Below are positions 36,027 to 45,199 of a stretch of DNA of 64,000 nt, piece by piece. A program made the position numbers and the translations under genes. Below the pieces are notes generated by a model. The model had not been told where the DNA came from. It searched no databases and saw only the letters and a list, made by a program, of their open reading frames with translations. Numbering within the stretch: position 1 is the stretch's first letter; every line of letters starts with the position of its first letter. Source of the stretch: Microbacterium sp. VKM Ac-2870 (GTDB lineage: Bacteria; Actinomycetota; Actinomycetes; Actinomycetales; Microbacteriaceae); the NCBI RefSeq assembly GCF_015350795.1, contig NZ_JADKSH010000002.1, positions 496,001-560,000 of the forward strand. Direction: 5' to 3'.

Positions 36027-36878
36027 ATGATCGACGAAGGATTCGGCCCCGACCGGTACGGGGCGGATGTGCTGGCTACCGGCTGGAAGGATGCCGGGCG
36101 CACGGCCGTGCCCAGAGTGGCAGCGACCGGCGACCTCGTCGTGGAGGTGGCCGGCGACGGCTTCTGCGGTGCCGTCACCAGCGTGCAGTCCGGGCACGTC
36201 GAACTCGAGGACCGCCACGGACGTCGGCGCCTCTTCCCACTCGGCGGCGGGTTCCTCGTCGACGGCGCCGCCGTCGTGCTCGAAGCGCCCAAAGCCGCCG
36301 CGCCGACGGGCCCACGACGCACGGCATCGGGCTCGTTTGCTGCCGACACCTCACGAGCACGGGTGGCCCGCGCCTCCCGCATCCTCGTCGAGGGCCGCCA
36401 CGACGCCGAGCTGGTGGAGAAGGTGTGGGGCGACGACCTGCGCGTCGAGGGCGTCGTCGTCGAGTATCTGCAGGGCGTCGACCTGCTCGAGTCGGTGCTC
36501 CGCGACGAACCGCCGGGGCCGGGACGGCGTTACGGCGTGCTCGTCGACCATCTTGTGCCGGGCTCGAAGGAGTCGCGTATCGCCGACGCGGTGGCGCGTG
36601 GTCCGCACGGTGCGCACGTGCGCATCGTCGGCCACCCCCACATCGACGTCTGGCAGTGCGTCCGGCCGCAAGCCCTCGGCATCCCATCGTGGCCCGACGT
36701 GCCGCGGGGCATCGAGTGGAAAGTCGGCGTCAGCCACGCGCTCGGCTGGCCGGCGCACGATCAGGCCGACATCGCCCGCACCTGGCAGCGGATCCTCGGC
36801 GCCGTGCACACCTATCGCGACCTCGATCCGTCCCTGCTCGGCCGCGTCGAAGAACTCATCGACTTCGTCACGACCTGA
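36027..36878 (+). CDS. DUF3097 family protein
   Basis: A 283-aa protein that follows GGAGGAACC before ATG 36027. It starts MIDEGFGPDRYGADVLATGWK, has a central ARASRILVEGRHDAELVEKVWGDDLRVEGVVVEYL segment reminiscent of a Toprim-like nucleotide-metal fold (Glu in VEGRHDAE), and VLVDHLVPGSKESRIADAV. This is the DUF3097 pattern, conserved across Actinomycetota with no established function. The Toprim resemblance is an inference. It precedes trmB by 75 bp. Confidence 0.85.
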   Translation: MIDEGFGPDRYGADVLATGWKDAGRTAVPRVAATGDLVVEVAGDGFCGAVTSVQSGHVELEDRHGRRRLFPLGGGFLVDGAAVVLEAPKAAAPTGPRRTASGSFAADTSRARVARASRILVEGRHDAELVEKVWGDDLRVEGVVVEYLQGVDLLESVLRDEPPGPGRRYGVLVDHLVPGSKESRIADAVARGPHGAHVRIVGHPHIDVWQCVRPQALGIPSWPDVPRGIEWKVGVSHALGWPAHDQADIARTWQRILGAVHTYRDLDPSLLGRVEELIDFVTT

Positions 36879-36941
36879 TCGGGCGTCCCGGGTCGACACC
36901 GGGCATCCGCGGGCTGACCAGGCGCGTCTGTGAGGCCCGGG

Positions 36942-36947
36942 TAGCCT
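36942..36947 (+). promoter_or_regulatory. -10 box of leaderless trmB promoter
   Basis: TAGCCT, six bases before ATG 36954. No Shine-Dalgarno sequence lies between. Confidence 0.5.
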
Positions 36948-36953
36948 GGTCGG

Positions 36954-37706
36954 ATGCCGCACGAGCCAGAGACTGCCCCGCGCTTTCGCGACAAGCCCGT
37001 CTCATTCGTCCGCCGCGGCGGACGAATGAGTGACGGCCAGGAGCGTGCCTGGGCCGAGCTGTCGCCGGTGTTCCTGTTGGATGTGCCGCGCGATGAGGCC
37101 GAGACGAGCATTCTGCCGGGCGCGTCGATCACCCCGACGGCCGTGTTCGGCCGTACGACGCCGCTCGTCGTGGAGATCGGCTCGGGACAGGGCCACGCGA
37201 TCGTCGAGGCCGCCGCTCGCACGCCCGACACCGACTTCCTCGCGGTCGAGGTGTTCCGGGCGGGCCTGGCGCGCACCATGCTCGACGCGCATCGTGCCGG
37301 CATCAGCAATCTGCGGCTCGTGGAGGCGAACGCTCCCGAGGTGCTGGAGCATCTGCTGCCCGCGGGCAGCGTGGACGAGATCTGGGTGTTCTTCCCCGAT
37401 CCGTGGCACAAGTCCAAGCACAACAAGCGGCGTCTGATCGCGCCGCCGTTTCTGCCGCTCGCCGCGCAGGCGCTCCGCGACGGCGGCCTGCTGCGCTTGG
37501 CGACCGACTGGGAGGACTACGCCAAGCAGATGCGTGACGTCCTCCGCGCCGCCGATGCCTTCGCCCCCGCGTTCGAGGGGGAGTGGGCGCCGCGGTTCGA
37601 CGGGCGCGTCATGACCGCGTTCGAGCGCAAGGGTCTCGCGAAGGGGCGCGCGATCCGCGACCTCGTCTACCGCCGCATGCCGCGATCCGCGGATGCCGGG
37701 ACGTGA
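36954..37706 (+). CDS. trmB: tRNA (guanine-N7-)-methyltransferase
   Basis: A 250-aa Rossmann-fold methyltransferase with the SAM loop PLVVEIGSGQGHAIVEAA, EVFRAGLARTMLDA and the TrmB signature IWVFFPDPWHKSKHNKRRLI, where the Asp of PDPW and the Lys residues act in catalysis and tRNA binding. It makes m7G46 in the variable loop of tRNAs. The gene ends in TGA that overlaps the GTG of the next MFS gene by 4 bp. A leaderless promoter supports the ATG. Confidence 0.95.
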   Translation: MPHEPETAPRFRDKPVSFVRRGGRMSDGQERAWAELSPVFLLDVPRDEAETSILPGASITPTAVFGRTTPLVVEIGSGQGHAIVEAAARTPDTDFLAVEVFRAGLARTMLDAHRAGISNLRLVEANAPEVLEHLLPAGSVDEIWVFFPDPWHKSKHNKRRLIAPPFLPLAAQALRDGGLLRLATDWEDYAKQMRDVLRAADAFAPAFEGEWAPRFDGRVMTAFERKGLAKGRAIRDLVYRRMPRSADAGT

Positions 37707-39016
37707 ACACCGTGCCGCCCTCGCCTGAGCGCGACCGGTGGCGGGCGCTTCGCCCGCTCGTGCACCGCGACTTCCGCATCCTGTTCGGTGCGGTCGTCCT
37801 GTCGATCTCGGCCGCCGGGATGTGGGCGGTCGTCATGGTCTATGCCGTCATCCGCATCAGCGACGATCCGGTGCAGTTGTCGATCGTCGCGGCCGCCAAT
37901 GCTGTCGGGCTGCTGGCCTGCGCCATCCCGGGCGGCATCGCCGCCGACCGGCTGCCGCGTCGGTTGATCCTGCGCGCCGTGGAGACGGCGAACGTGCTCG
38001 CGATCGGGTCGGTGATCATCGCCGGGCAGCTCGGTGCGCTCACGATCGGACACCTCGCCCTCGTCTCGCTCGTGCTGGGCGCGGGCGCGGGGTTCTTCTT
38101 CCCCTCGTACAGCGCGATCCTGCCCCGCATCCTGCCGACGGAGCACCTGCTGCCGGCCAACGGCCTCGAAGGGGCAGTACGCCCCGCGCTGCAGCAGGCC
38201 GCCGGACCCGCGATGGCGGGGCTGTTGCTGGCCGCCCTCATTCCGAGCCAGGCGGCGATCGCCGTGCTCGTCGCGCACGCACTTGCGCTGGTGTTGCTGT
38301 TGTTCCTGCGCCCCGAGCCCGCCGCGATGTCTGCGGATGCCGGCGGCGACGTCTCGGCGACGGCACGCAGCATCCGTCACGACCTCGTCGAAGCCGTCTC
38401 CTTCACCGTGCGGACGCCGTGGCTGCTGTGGACCCTGCTGTTCGCGACGATCTGGGTGCTGGTCACGATGGGGCCCGAGGAGGTGTTGCTGCCGTTCGTT
38501 ACGCGCGAGCGCTTCGGCGCCGATCCGCGGTTGTTCGGCTTCCTGCTCGCGTGTTTCGGTGTCGGCGGGGTCGTCGGGTCGATCGTGGTCTCATCGCTGC
38601 GGATGCCGCGGCGCTACCTCACCGCGATGACCCTCGTCTGGGGTGTCAGCACGCTGCCGTTCGTGGTGATCGGCCTCACCCATCAATACTGGCTGATGGC
38701 GGTCAGCGGCTTCGCCTGCGGATTCGGCTTCAGCTACGGAAACGTCATCTGGGGGACGCTCCTGCAGCGGCGGGTTCCCCGGCACATGCTCGGGCGCATC
38801 TCCAGCCTGGACTTCTTCGTCTCGCTCGCTCTGATGCCGATCTCGATGGCGCTCGCAGGGCCTCTGTCGACCGTGGTGCCGATCCCGGTGATCTTTGTCG
38901 TCGCCGGAGTCGTCCCGTTCGTCCTCTCGCTGGTGGTGATCTGGCTCGCGCGCATGCCCCATGACGAGATCGCCCATCCCCTCGAAGAGCACCATCGCAC
39001 GGACGTGACGCCGTGA
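37703..39016 (+). CDS. MFS transporter (EntS-like/MFS_3 type)
   Basis: A 437-aa protein with about 12 membrane segments, starting MNTVPPSPERDRWRALRPLVHRDFRILFGAVVLS, a typical MFS_3 lead. The motif A loop IPGGIAADRLPRRLILRAVETAN and the later LLQRRVPRHMLGRISSLDFF fit exporters of the EntS/lincomycin-resistance group. The substrate is unknown. GTG 37703 is coupled to the trmB stop, and its own stop is coupled to the next gene (39013), so trmB, this gene and the CPBP-like gene form a three-gene chain. Confidence 0.87.
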   Translation: MNTVPPSPERDRWRALRPLVHRDFRILFGAVVLSISAAGMWAVVMVYAVIRISDDPVQLSIVAAANAVGLLACAIPGGIAADRLPRRLILRAVETANVLAIGSVIIAGQLGALTIGHLALVSLVLGAGAGFFFPSYSAILPRILPTEHLLPANGLEGAVRPALQQAAGPAMAGLLLAALIPSQAAIAVLVAHALALVLLLFLRPEPAAMSADAGGDVSATARSIRHDLVEAVSFTVRTPWLLWTLLFATIWVLVTMGPEEVLLPFVTRERFGADPRLFGFLLACFGVGGVVGSIVVSSLRMPRRYLTAMTLVWGVSTLPFVVIGLTHQYWLMAVSGFACGFGFSYGNVIWGTLLQRRVPRHMLGRISSLDFFVSLALMPISMALAGPLSTVVPIPVIFVVAGVVPFVLSLVVIWLARMPHDEIAHPLEEHHRTDVTP

Positions 39017-39867
39017 GTTCCCACGCCGCACCCGTGGCGGCCCCTGTGGCGGCGCGATGGACGCGCGCCGTCGTGCCCGCCCTGCTGGTCTGCCTCGCGG
39101 CGCCCGCGTACTTCGTGTTGCTGCAGCCGCTGCTGGGCGCGGCTCTGCTCGCGGTCGGCGTCGGGAGCGCGTTCGCCCTGGAGCGCGGCCGCGTCGCGGC
39201 ATCGGCGCCCTCACTCACGCGCGATCTGTCACTCATCGCGCTCGGCATGGTGATCGTCAGCACCATCTCGCTGGCCGCGAAGCTCGATGACCTCTCGATG
39301 GTGCGCTTCACCCTCGCGCTCGGCGGCGCGGTCGCCGTTCCCTACGCGGTGTCGCGATGGGTCTACCGCGACCACGCGATCCGTTTCCCGTGGCGCGGGG
39401 GCGGCCGGTGGAAGACCTGGCAGTGGGCGTGGCTCGGTGGAGTGATCGTGCTGGGGTGGGTACTGCTGCCGTTCTACTTCATCACCTCCGGCGTGTACCA
39501 GAACTGGCCGGTCGTCGATACGCCGAACCTCATCGCGCGGCTCTTCGTCGGCGTCGGCGCGGTGGGGATCTGGGACGAGCTCTTCTTCATCTGCACTGTC
39601 TTCGTCCTGCTGCGCCGTCACCTGCACGTCGCGCTGGCCACCGTGCTGCAGGCGATCGTGTTCGTCTCGTTCCTGTGGGAACTCGGCTACCGAGCCTGGG
39701 GGCCGGGGCTCACGATTCCGTTCGCACTGCTGCAGGCGGTCATCTTCCTCAAGACGCGCTCGCTGGCCTACGTCGTGACGGTGCACCTGCTTTTCGACGC
39801 GGTCGTGTTCGCGGTGCTCGTGCACGCGCACAACCCCGGTCTGCTCGACGGGATCTTCCTGGTCTGA
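39013..39867 (+). CDS. CPBP-like intramembrane protease homologue, divergent motif
   Basis: A 284-aa protein with about eight membrane segments. The region GIWDELFFICTVFVLLRRHLHVALA aligns with motif 1 (EExxxR) of the CPBP/Abi/Rce1 intramembrane peptidases, but the first Glu is Asp and the Arg is replaced by Ile. A later TVHLLFDAVVFAVLV supplies the motif 3-like His. With these substitutions catalytic activity is uncertain; it may be a non-proteolytic membrane relative. GTG 39013 overlaps the stop of the MFS gene by 4 bp. Confidence 0.75.
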   Translation: MSSHAAPVAAPVAARWTRAVVPALLVCLAAPAYFVLLQPLLGAALLAVGVGSAFALERGRVAASAPSLTRDLSLIALGMVIVSTISLAAKLDDLSMVRFTLALGGAVAVPYAVSRWVYRDHAIRFPWRGGGRWKTWQWAWLGGVIVLGWVLLPFYFITSGVYQNWPVVDTPNLIARLFVGVGAVGIWDELFFICTVFVLLRRHLHVALATVLQAIVFVSFLWELGYRAWGPGLTIPFALLQAVIFLKTRSLAYVVTVHLLFDAVVFAVLVHAHNPGLLDGIFLV

Positions 39868-39882
39868 CGGTGCCGGCTGTCG

Positions 39883-42000
39883 CTAGCGTTCCCCGCGCAG
39901 CAGCTCGAGGCCGGCGCTCGCGAACTGGCGGGTCGTCGCCGAGGGGAGGAAGGCGCGGGTGAGTCCGGCACCGATGCGGGGCAGATCCGCCTCGTCGCGA
40001 AACAGCAGGTACATCGTCTCGTAGCGGGGGTGGAACTTGCTCTTGAAGCGGTGCAGCGACTGGAACCCGTACACCGGCTCGAGCGCGTCGGACAGGCGGG
40101 TGCTCAGTGCGGAGAGGCCCTGCGCCTCCGGTGGGTATTCGTGCGCCAGGGGCGCGCCCGACAGCGACATGAACTCGGCGCCCTCGTCGCGGAAGGCGGT
40201 CGCGGAGCTGCCGATCAGGTACTCCATCACGGGGCCGAAGCTGTGGTCGCGCCGCCGCATCAGGTCGAGCGTCCAGCCGCGCACAGCACCTTCGCCGTAC
40301 ACCGGCATCCACGAGAGGAATCCGTGCACGTCGCCGCGCGGGTCGACGGCGAGGGCGATGCGCACCTCGGGGTCGTCGGCCTCGGCCAGGGTGCCGAGGG
40401 TGAAGCGCATCTCGGGCAGCTGCTTCTCGCCCACCCACTGGTTCGAGATCGCCTGCAGCTGGGTGCGGATTCCCCACGACTCGTCGCGCAGGTGGCTCAG
40501 GCGGAAGGTCATGCCCTCACGCTCGGCGCGGTTGAGGGTCGTGCGCACGGAATTCCAGCGCTTGCCCGTGTACGCGAGCCCGGGCAGATCGACGATCGTG
40601 TCGTCGGCGACGACGAGCGAGCGCCAGGTGGGCGGCACGGCGTCGAGGGAGGCGGTTCCGGCGCTGAAGAAGCAGGGGGCAAGCCCCGCCTCTTCGGATG
40701 CCGCGATGAACTCCGCCACCGAATCGGCGCGTCCGCTTTCCGGTCCGAGCGGGTCGGCGAGGGCGATGGCGGCGCCTGCGCGGATCTGGTAGGTGATGAG
40801 GCCGGTACTCGTGCGGAAGTAGCTGTTGCCCTCCCACGTGGTCATCCAGGAGAGGGTGCCGCCGCCGTGGGCACGGATGAGTTCTGCGGCATCCTGTGCG
40901 GTGGGCTCGGCGCCGGCGATGCCGAGCGCGGTGCGGCGGGCGCCCGAGAAGGCGCCGCGCACGACGATGAGGTAGATGAGGAGGACCAGCGCGATGAGTC
41001 CGCTGCCGATCTCGATCGCCGTCTCGCCGTCGATCGGAACGCCGAGGTCGAAGCGCACGTCGAGGGTCACGATGAGTGCGAGCAGTGTGGCCGCGAGGAT
41101 GTTGAGGGCGAGGAGGATCAGCGCGCAGATCCAGGCCCAGCGCCGCGCTCGCCGCAGCCCTTGCGCGATCACGAGAACGACGACGACGTCGACGGCGGTC
41201 GTGGTCCAGTCGCTCGAGAGCGGGTCGGTGGTCCCGAAGGGTCCGTAGGTGGGGATGAGCGTCAGGATCACCTCGATGCCGACGAACGACACCATGCCGA
41301 GGAACGCGATGAGTCGCTGCTCGCGGATCGTCGCGCGGCGGGGACGCAGGGTGCGATCGAAGATCAGCACGACGAGCACGGCGATGAGGTGCGAGAGGTC
41401 GGCCACGGTGCCGAGCACCAGCACGCCGACGATGACGACGGCGATGAGTACGAGCCAGGCGCGCAAGCGCCAGGGCGAGGCGAGCAGACCGATGACGGCG
41501 GCGATGCAGGCGAAGGTGCCGCCGCTGGCTCCGACGTCGAGGGTGGCGCCGGTGTCTTGCACCCATTCCCAGCCCGAGAACACGCTGAGGGCGGCGAGCA
41601 GAAGCGACGTGGCGAGCACGGCGACGATCTGACCGATCCAGAAGTAGGCGAGCACGACGCGAGTGCCGCGGGCGTATTCGAGGGCGCCCATGCCGATGAA
41701 CCCGATGATCGTCGGGACGAACAGCCAGGGTTCGGCGACGAAGAAGGTGCCCGTGACGGGGGTCCACCAGCGGCCCGCCTCGAGAGCCGGCAGGCCGTAG
41801 GCCCAGATGTCCATGCCGGAGCTCTCGTCGAAGGGCTCCCAGAGACCCTGCGACAGCACGCCGATGACGAGCACGGCGAGCACCGTGATCAGTGTGGCCG
41901 GCAGGTGCCGCGCGACGTGCAGGATGACGTGCGCCCGATCGGCGACGGCGACCGATGCGGCGGCGGGGTCGGGGGAGGCGGCAGGGGCTGTCTCCGTCAT
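39883..42000 (-). CDS. Rhomboid-like domain fused to DUF2156 (lysyl-PG synthase-like) domain
   Basis: A 705-aa protein starting MTETAPAASPDPAAASV. The N-terminal half is a polytopic region with a rhomboid-like arrangement (GASGGTFACIAAVIGL with a possible catalytic Ser, and DLSHLIAVLVV with a His). Further membrane segments follow to about residue 370. The C-terminal half (about 375-700) is DUF2156, the GNAT-type aminoacyl-transferase fold of MprF (FLSWMPVYGEGAVRGWTLDLMRRRD, LAHEYPPEAQGLSAL). It could modify membrane lipids or lipoproteins. The start at 42000 has TACGGT seven bases before it. Confidence 0.82.
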   Translation of the reverse strand: MTETAPAASPDPAAASVAVADRAHVILHVARHLPATLITVLAVLVIGVLSQGLWEPFDESSGMDIWAYGLPALEAGRWWTPVTGTFFVAEPWLFVPTIIGFIGMGALEYARGTRVVLAYFWIGQIVAVLATSLLLAALSVFSGWEWVQDTGATLDVGASGGTFACIAAVIGLLASPWRLRAWLVLIAVVIVGVLVLGTVADLSHLIAVLVVLIFDRTLRPRRATIREQRLIAFLGMVSFVGIEVILTLIPTYGPFGTTDPLSSDWTTTAVDVVVVLVIAQGLRRARRWAWICALILLALNILAATLLALIVTLDVRFDLGVPIDGETAIEIGSGLIALVLLIYLIVVRGAFSGARRTALGIAGAEPTAQDAAELIRAHGGGTLSWMTTWEGNSYFRTSTGLITYQIRAGAAIALADPLGPESGRADSVAEFIAASEEAGLAPCFFSAGTASLDAVPPTWRSLVVADDTIVDLPGLAYTGKRWNSVRTTLNRAEREGMTFRLSHLRDESWGIRTQLQAISNQWVGEKQLPEMRFTLGTLAEADDPEVRIALAVDPRGDVHGFLSWMPVYGEGAVRGWTLDLMRRRDHSFGPVMEYLIGSSATAFRDEGAEFMSLSGAPLAHEYPPEAQGLSALSTRLSDALEPVYGFQSLHRFKSKFHPRYETMYLLFRDEADLPRIGAGLTRAFLPSATTRQFASAGLELLRGER

Positions 42001-42039
42001 TCCTTCACCGTACCGGGAGCCGCCTCGCGCAGTCATCGA

Positions 42040-42255
42040 TCAGAACCGCGCGAGCAGCGCCGGACCGAACACGACGATGGCCGCGACCGGCACGACCAGC
42101 AGCCCGAGCGCGGCGATGCCGATCGCGATCATGCTCCCGAGAATCGACAGCACTGCCGCGCCGAGCGATGACACCCCCGCCACGCGCGGCGTACGCGGCG
42201 TCGGCGCGAGACCGCGGCGGGCTGCGGCGGGGAGGGTGATGCTCGAGGTGGTCAT
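42040..42255 (-). CDS. Small membrane protein
   Basis: A 71-aa protein with one or two hydrophobic segments (VSSLGAAVLSILGSMIAIGI, LGLLVVPVAAIVVFGPALL) after a Thr/Pro-rich lead. It is not recognised as a known family. TAACGT lies six bases before ATG 42255 and supports a leaderless start. It ends 40 bp before the rhomboid-DUF2156 gene on the same strand and may share its transcript. Confidence 0.5.
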   Translation of the reverse strand: MTTSSITLPAAARRGLAPTPRTPRVAGVSSLGAAVLSILGSMIAIGIAALGLLVVPVAAIVVFGPALLARF

Positions 42256-42396
42256 GCTTCGACGTTACGAAGCGGATGCCGCGCCCACATCGCACCGCGG
42301 ATGCACCGGCATCCGTCTTCAGGATGATTCCTGAGAGGTGGCCTCTCCCCGGCGGTTCACACCCCGGGGATAGGTTCGTCCTGTCAGCATCGATCG

Positions 42397-43653
42397 GTGT
42401 CTGATTCGTCTCGTCCCGTGTCGCGCCGCGTGAAGATCCGGCGTCGCCGCATCGTGGTGGGGATACTCGCGGCTCTCGTCGCGGTGGTCATCGCCGTCGT
42501 GGCCGTGGTGGCCTCCGATCTGAACGGCATCCATCGCTCCGACATCGCGATGCCCTCCGCCAGCCCCGGCGTTCCGCAGAACACCGGGGAGGTCAACATC
42601 CTCGTGATGGGCCTCGACAGCCGTGTCGATCAGGATGGCAAGCCCTACCCGCAGGAGATCTACGACGCGATCCACGCGGAGGACGAGAGCGTCGGCGGCT
42701 ACAACACCAACGTGCTCATCTACATCCACATCCCCGCCGGCGGAGGCCAGGCCGTGGGCGTGTCGATTCCGCGAGACGACTACGTCGACTATTCGAACTC
42801 TCCCGATGGGGTCTCGAAGGGCAAGATCAAGGAAGACTACGGCCGCACCTTCTCGGCGACGTACGACGAGTTGACGGCGAAGGGCACCGACGACGCGACG
42901 GCCTATCAGCAGGCCCGCGACGCGGCACGTCAGGCGCAGATCCAGACGGTGTCGTCGTTTCTGGGCGGCGTTCCCATCGACCACTTCGTCGAGGTGACGA
43001 TGGCGGCTTTCTACCGGGTGGCGCAGGCGGTGCAGCCGATCACGGTGTGCCTCAACCACGCGACCGCTGACACGTATTCGGGGGCGAACTTCGCTGCCGG
43101 TGTGCAGCAGATCGACGCCGCGCAGGCGATGGCCTTTGTCCGCCAGCGCCGCGACACCCAGTACGACGACTTCGACCTGACCGACCTCGACCGCACGCGT
43201 CGCCAGCAGGCGTTCATGGTGTCGCTGGCCGTCAAGCTCAAGGATGCGCAGACGTTCACCAACTTCGGCACGATGCGTTCGCTGATCGACACCGCGAAGC
43301 AGTACGTCGCGATCGATCAGGGCTTCGACCTGCTGAGCCTGGCCAGCACCGCGCAGCGCCTCGCCGGTGGTGCCATCACCTTCCAGACGCTTCCGGTCGA
43401 GCGGTTCGGTATGAAGGACGGCGAGAGTGTCAACATCGTCGATCAGGACAAGGTCGCGCAGATCATGCGCGACCTGATGAACCCTCCGACGCCGACGGCC
43501 GCGCCTAGCGATGCCCCCACGGATGCCGCGACCGACGCGCCCGTCTCCCCCTCCGACGGGTCGTCGCCCGCACCGTCCGGCTCGCCGACACCGCAGACCT
43601 ATACCGACTCGCAGCAGCCGATGATCTCGGGCGCGATACCCTGCGTGAACTGA
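42397..43653 (+). CDS. LytR-CpsA-Psr (LCP) family phosphotransferase
   Basis: A 418-aa protein with a short basic lead, one membrane anchor (RRIVVGILAALVAVVIAVVAVV) and an extracellular LCP domain: VNILVMGLDSRVD, NTNVLIYIHIPAGGGQAVGVSIPRDDYV (the conserved Arg and Asp) and later FVRQRRDTQYDDFDLTDLDRTRRQQAFM. LCP enzymes attach wall polymers from lipid carriers onto peptidoglycan. The tail is Pro/Ser/Thr-rich and disordered. GTG 42397 is the only clear start; its ribosome-binding site is weak. Confidence 0.92.
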   Translation: MSDSSRPVSRRVKIRRRRIVVGILAALVAVVIAVVAVVASDLNGIHRSDIAMPSASPGVPQNTGEVNILVMGLDSRVDQDGKPYPQEIYDAIHAEDESVGGYNTNVLIYIHIPAGGGQAVGVSIPRDDYVDYSNSPDGVSKGKIKEDYGRTFSATYDELTAKGTDDATAYQQARDAARQAQIQTVSSFLGGVPIDHFVEVTMAAFYRVAQAVQPITVCLNHATADTYSGANFAAGVQQIDAAQAMAFVRQRRDTQYDDFDLTDLDRTRRQQAFMVSLAVKLKDAQTFTNFGTMRSLIDTAKQYVAIDQGFDLLSLASTAQRLAGGAITFQTLPVERFGMKDGESVNIVDQDKVAQIMRDLMNPPTPTAAPSDAPTDAATDAPVSPSDGSSPAPSGSPTPQTYTDSQQPMISGAIPCVN

Positions 43654-43680
43654 CTCGCGCCATCGCCCCCTGGAGAAATC

Positions 43681-44082
43681 GTGACCGATCCCAATCCCGC
43701 CGTCCTCTTCGTCTGTGTGCACAACGCGGGTCGCTCGCAGATGGCTGCGGGCTACCTGCGAGAGCTCGCCGGCGACCGCATCGACGTGTTCTCCGCCGGC
43801 AGTGAGCCGGGCAACGCGGTCAACCCCGCAGCTGTGGCGGTGATGGCCGAGGAAGGCATCGACCTGTCGGCCGCGACGCCCCAGATTCTGACGACGGATG
43901 CCGTACGTCAGGCCGACGTCGTCATCACGATGGGCTGCGGCGATGCGTGCCCGATCTTCCCCGGAAAGCGGTACGAGGACTGGCAGCTCGACGACCCGGC
44001 GGGCCAACCGATCGGGGTGGTCCGCGGCATCCGCGACGACATCAAGCGGCGGGTGCAGGAGCTGATTTCGAGCCTGGCGTGA
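43681..44082 (+). CDS. Arsenate reductase / low-molecular-weight tyrosine phosphatase family
   Basis: A 133-aa protein with the P-loop VCVHNAGRSQMAAG (CX5R) and a second Cys region MGCGDACPIFPGKRYEDWQLDDPAG. The Cys pair of CGDAC is the redox relay of ArsC-type reductases, which argues for arsenate reduction rather than a plain phosphatase. In actinobacteria these enzymes are often coupled to mycothiol/mycoredoxin; family knowledge only. GTG 43681 has GGAG about 7 nt upstream. No ars operon genes adjoin it. Confidence 0.87.
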   Translation: MTDPNPAVLFVCVHNAGRSQMAAGYLRELAGDRIDVFSAGSEPGNAVNPAAVAVMAEEGIDLSAATPQILTTDAVRQADVVITMGCGDACPIFPGKRYEDWQLDDPAGQPIGVVRGIRDDIKRRVQELISSLA

Positions 44083-44190
44083 CGCTCGACTGATCCATAG
44101 GTATGCATGCTTCCGGTCGTGCGGTGATCGGCGTAGCGTCGGAACGACAGCGACGATCCGGCCGCTGCCGTTGCGTGCGAAGGAGCAGCC

Positions 44191-44943
44191 ATGGAACAGG
44201 CGTCGGGATTCGCAGGACAGACGATCATCGTCACCGGGGCGGGATCGGGGATCGGTAGGGCGACCGCGCTGCGGCTGCATCGGGAGGGCGCCCGCGTCGT
44301 CGGCGCCGATGTCTCGGTCGAGCGGCTCGAAGCGTTGCACGCCGAAACGCCGGACGATCAGTTGGTGACGGTGGCGGGCGACATCGCCGACGCCGCGACG
44401 ATCGAGCAGATCATGGATGCCGCGGGTGCGAGCATCGACGGGCTGGCGAACGTGGCCGGCATCATGGACGCCTTTCTCCCGCCGGCCGAGGTCGACGACG
44501 AGACGTGGGACCGGGTCTTCCGGGTGAACCTGACGGCGCCGATGCGTCTCACTCGGGCGGTGCTTCCCGGCATGATCGCGCGCGGCAAAGGCGCAATCGT
44601 CAACGTCGCGTCGGAGGCGTCGCTGCGAGCGTCGGCGTCGGGCGTCGCGTACACATCGTCGAAGCATGCGCTCGTCGGATTCACGAAGAGCGTGGCGTTC
44701 TTCTACGGCCCGCAGGGCATCCGCGCGAATGCGGTGGCTCCGGGGGCCGTCGCGACCAACATCGAGGCGCCGATGAAGAGCGAGTACGCCGCAGGGCGGA
44801 TCGGACCGATCATGCAGGCGCTGATGACGCCCGTCGCGACCGCCGAGCAGTTGGCGTCGGCGATCGTCTGGCTGCTGAGCGACCAATCCGCGAACATCAA
44901 CGGCGTGGTACTGCCGAGCGACGGCGGGTGGTCGACGGTCTGA
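44191..44943 (+). CDS. SDR family oxidoreductase (FabG-like)
   Basis: A 250-aa short-chain dehydrogenase with TGAGSGIGRATALRL, NVAGIMDAFLPP, Ser in VNVASEASLRAS and YTSSKHALVGF (Tyr, Lys). The final AIVWLLSDQSANINGVVLPSDGG is typical of FabG-like or glucose/alcohol dehydrogenases. The exact substrate is not known. AGGAGCAGCC sits just before ATG 44191. It is the last core gene before the island. Confidence 0.87.
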   Translation: MEQASGFAGQTIIVTGAGSGIGRATALRLHREGARVVGADVSVERLEALHAETPDDQLVTVAGDIADAATIEQIMDAAGASIDGLANVAGIMDAFLPPAEVDDETWDRVFRVNLTAPMRLTRAVLPGMIARGKGAIVNVASEASLRASASGVAYTSSKHALVGFTKSVAFFYGPQGIRANAVAPGAVATNIEAPMKSEYAAGRIGPIMQALMTPVATAEQLASAIVWLLSDQSANINGVVLPSDGGWSTV

Positions 44944-44960
44944 GTTGGGTCGAGCGCCGG

Positions 44961-44982
44961 GACGGGCGGGAGCGGGCCCGTC
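44961..44982 (+). terminator. Terminator hairpin after SDR gene
   Basis: GACGGGC (44961-44967) pairs with GCCCGTC (44976-44982) across an 8-nt loop, 18 bp after the SDR stop. No T-run follows. Confidence 0.4.
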
Positions 44983-45115
44983 CGGCCCGTCGTCGTTACG
45001 CGTCGCCGCCGGCGGTGATCTGGAAGACGAGAGCGGCGGTGAACGTGTCCATGCCGCTGAAACTATCGCTCGAGTGGTTGGCCGGCACTGACGCTGAGGC
45101 CTGAGAGACAGAAAA

Positions 45116-45135
45116 GCGGGGCCCGAAGGCCCCGC
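45116..45135 (-). terminator. Displaced native terminator of tRNA-Arg
   Basis: GCGGGGCC (45116-45123) and GGCCCCGC (45128-45135) pair around CGAA; on the minus strand they are followed by TTTT. The near-identical hairpin beside the intact tRNA at 59266 shows that this was the downstream region of the tRNA before integration. Confidence 0.75.
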
Positions 45136-45154
45136 GATCCCCGTGTCTTGCACG

Positions 45155-45199
45155 TGCCCCCGACAGGAATCGAACCTGCGACCTTTGGTACCGGAAACC
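45155..45199 (-). repeat. Left attachment-site copy (tRNA-Arg 3' fragment)
   Basis: 45 bp matching the 3' part of tRNA-Arg(CCG) at 59306-59350, 43 of 45 identical. The two differences (45165 and 45176) are partners in the T stem, so base pairing is kept. The last 20 bp (45180-45199, anticodon region) are identical and are the likely crossover core. No 5' half of a tRNA follows. Confidence 0.9.
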
